Source of the DNA: Bacteroides sp.
Lineage (GTDB): Bacteria; Bacteroidota; Bacteroidia; Bacteroidales; GCA-2748055
Reading direction: 5' to 3'
DNA: 43,760 nt
NCBI GenBank assembly: GCA_011056635.1
Contig: DSEO01000264.1
Span: 1-43,760 of the forward strand
The notes under the pieces: generated by a model
Database searches by the model: none
Told to the model about the DNA's origin: nothing
Seen by the model: only the letters and a program-made list of their open reading frames with translations
Position numbers and translations under genes: made by a program
In this document: positions 42,235-43,760 of the stretch, piece after piece
How positions within the stretch are numbered: the first letter of the stretch is position 1
Layout of the letters: each line of letters starts with the position of its first letter

Positions 42235-43760
42235 ATGAAGATCTTTTATCATATCATTACATCCTGTGGCATTTGCCTGATCATCTCTTCCGGGCTCCAC
42301 GGTCAGGAGGTGGTCACACCCGTCTTCGGGAAACCTCACACCGGGGGAGCCGGACGACAAGTCTCAGACAATCGGGAGACCGGGCTCCTGAAGTCCGCCG
42401 ATGCTGTCATACTGGAACTTCCGTTTATGGATGATTTTTCCGGATATACCGGTCTTCCCGACACCGGCCGCTGGGCCGACGCACATGTGTTTGTCAACAG
42501 GAACTACGGGGCAGATCCCGTCACCATCGGGGTGGCCACCCTGGATGTCCTGGACGGGGACGGAAGTATGTACCCGGATGCCGAGATCGATCCGGGCACT
42601 TTTGTGGCAGACCAGCTGACCAGTCAGCCCCTGCATATGGATTACCCTGCTTCAGACAGCATTTATCTGAGTTTTCTTTACCAGCCGGAAGGCCTGGGTG
42701 ACAGGCCTGAACCGCAGGACTCGCTCATGGTGGATTTCTATGATCCCGCAGACGAAGCGTGGATCAATGTCTGGCGCATTCCGGGCGATACGCTCCATCC
42801 ATTCAGATACGCCATGATCCCGGTGACCGGGGAGCGGTTCCTGCAGGAAGGGTTCAGGTTCAGGTTCAGGAACAGGGGCAGTCTCCCCCGCAACCAGGAT
42901 TATCCGGATAAAAGGGCCAACGTGGATCACTGGAATGTGGATTATGTGAAGTTGGACCGCAACCGTTACCGCGCCGATACCCTGATCAGCGATGTAGCCA
43001 TCACCGCACCCATAGCTTCCATTCTCAAGGATCTCACCGCACTGCCGTGGGATCATTTCGAGCAGGCACACAATACCGTTATGGATGAGTCCATCACCGT
43101 GCATTACAGGAACAATGACAACATTACCAGGAACGTAACCCGGTCACTGGTCATCCGGGATATGCTGTTCCAGGAGACATACACCCCCGGGATTCCCACC
43201 GCCCAGGACATCCCCCCGGGGGAAGATACTTCGGTGATGTTTGGTAACTATTACCCTTTCAATTTTGACAGGGGGGATTCGGCCGTCTTCAGGCTGAAGG
43301 CTTCCCTCCGCACTGATGAATTTGATTACAAGGTCAATGACACAGTATTCCATGACCAGGTCTTCAGGGACTATTATGCATATGATGACGGGACCGCCGA
43401 AGCCGGCTACGGTTTGAGGGGACAGGGGACAAGGAACGGGAGCGTGGCCATCAAATATCATGCATTCGTGCCTGACCTGCTCGGGGGTGTGGATATCTGT
43501 TTCAACCAGCTGTACGATTCGGTGAACCTGGGCTATTATTTTAAACTGATGGTCTGGGCTGAAGATGATGGTTTGCCGGGACAGGTTCTCTGGGAGGATG
43601 AGCATGATCTCATACCACGGTATGCCGGCAGTCTGCACGGGTTCGTCAGGTACCGGTTCTCACAGCCCGTCCCGGTGAATGGCAAATTCTTCGTGGGCTG
43701 GAAACAGTACAACGAGTATATGCTGAATGTGGGTCTGGACCTCAACAACCGGCCTGCTCC
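42235..43760 (+). CDS. Large secreted protein, 3' end outside window
   Basis: Not in the ORF track because it has no stop before the window end; I translated it and the frame stays open for 508 codons. It begins MKIFYHIITSCGICLIISSG followed by LHGQ, a signal peptide, then MDDFSGYTGLPDTGRWAD. Further on it has YDDGTAEAGYGLRG and repeated beta-rich segments with gaps typical of Bacteroidota exported proteins. Such proteins often end in a type IX secretion sorting domain, but that region lies outside, so the export route is unproven. A 6-bp triplication (TTCAGG, three times) makes FRFRFR. Function unknown. Confidence 0.75.
   Translation, partial: MKIFYHIITSCGICLIISSGLHGQEVVTPVFGKPHTGGAGRQVSDNRETGLLKSADAVILELPFMDDFSGYTGLPDTGRWADAHVFVNRNYGADPVTIGVATLDVLDGDGSMYPDAEIDPGTFVADQLTSQPLHMDYPASDSIYLSFLYQPEGLGDRPEPQDSLMVDFYDPADEAWINVWRIPGDTLHPFRYAMIPVTGERFLQEGFRFRFRNRGSLPRNQDYPDKRANVDHWNVDYVKLDRNRYRADTLISDVAITAPIASILKDLTALPWDHFEQAHNTVMDESITVHYRNNDNITRNVTRSLVIRDMLFQETYTPGIPTAQDIPPGEDTSVMFGNYYPFNFDRGDSAVFRLKASLRTDEFDYKVNDTVFHDQVFRDYYAYDDGTAEAGYGLRGQGTRNGSVAIKYHAFVPDLLGGVDICFNQLYDSVNLGYYFKLMVWAEDDGLPGQVLWEDEHDLIPRYAGSLHGFVRYRFSQPVPVNGKFFVGWKQYNEYMLNVGLDLNNRPA

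Noticed and set aside
1-43760. CRISPR arrays, tRNA or rRNA genes, insertion sequences, prophage and defence genes
   Set aside because: Looked for in all intergenic stretches and in the ORF products; none seen. Only the 40-bp-period repeat at the left edge is array-like, and two units are not enough for a CRISPR call.

Overview
The window is a 43.8 kb, gene-dense chromosomal stretch, moderately GC-rich by eye, from a member of the Bacteroidota. I would guess Bacteroidales/Marinilabiliales-like, but the genus cannot be read from the sequence. Evidence for the phylum: a GldB lipoprotein; a fused MurF-alanine racemase; an extracytoplasmic-type sigma factor beside RsmG; PorT-like, DUF1573, GIN-domain (DUF2807) and PASTA proteins; and, upstream of at least ten genes, the Bacteroidota -7 element TAnnTTTG instead of E. 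coli-type -10 boxes. An 8-Cys ferredoxin, a methylmalonyl-CoA/propionyl-CoA type carboxyltransferase with a biotin carrier, and MeaB fit an anaerobic or facultative lifestyle with propionate/methylmalonyl-CoA metabolism (inference).

Layout. 1-82: short direct repeat and hairpins at the window edge. 83-2760 (minus): dihydrolipoyl dehydrogenase and a beta-lactamase-fold serine hydrolase. 2934-6134 (plus): polyphosphate kinase and MeaB. 6153-7253 (minus): DUF1573 protein. 7464-14428 (plus): a large secreted pseudo-peptidase/beta-propeller/beta-barrel protein, an M20 amidohydrolase, a mini-ferredoxin missing from the ORF track, a Kv-like potassium channel with a zinc-ribbon tail, and an MFS exporter. 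14470-15486 (minus): GldB. 15535-19517 (plus): outer-membrane barrel, NAD+ synthase, Crp/Fnr regulator, LpxL-like acyltransferase. 19492-24404 (minus): GT2-GT4 fusion glycosyltransferase, MurF-Alr, thymidine kinase. 24471-25875 (plus): a conserved uncharacterised protein and RsmI. 25879-26781 (minus): GIN-domain lipoprotein. 27076-27651 (plus): a secreted protein with 19-residue VEDWM repeats. 27652-29178 (minus): DnaB. 29308-30147 (plus): IspE. 30134-34371 (minus): Tgt, LptF/G permease, carboxyltransferase, biotin carrier. 34458-36784 (plus): GT2, sigma factor, RsmG. 36816-36974 (plus): RpmH, missing from the ORF track, with its own promoter and a terminator. 37073 to the end (plus): membrane glycosyltransferase with TPR tail, UDP-galactopyranose-mutase-like flavoprotein, PASTA protein, and the start of a large secreted protein that runs off the window.

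How it fits together. Most genes are core functions: envelope building (MurF-Alr, LpxL-like, LptF/G, glycosyltransferases, PASTA), RNA modification (RsmI, RsmG, Tgt), replication (DnaB), cofactors (NadE, IspE) and energy or phosphate storage (Ppk, Lpd). I found no rRNA, tRNA, CRISPR array, insertion sequence, prophage or defence island. The least explained elements are the pseudo-peptidase/propeller/barrel protein, the VEDWM repeat protein, the ferredoxin-channel-exporter cluster and the roughly 230-residue N-terminal extension of the GT39-like protein. I do not see strong evidence for an entirely new multi-gene system; these are the best leads. No stretch over 300 bases lacks a gene; the longest gap is 26782-27075.
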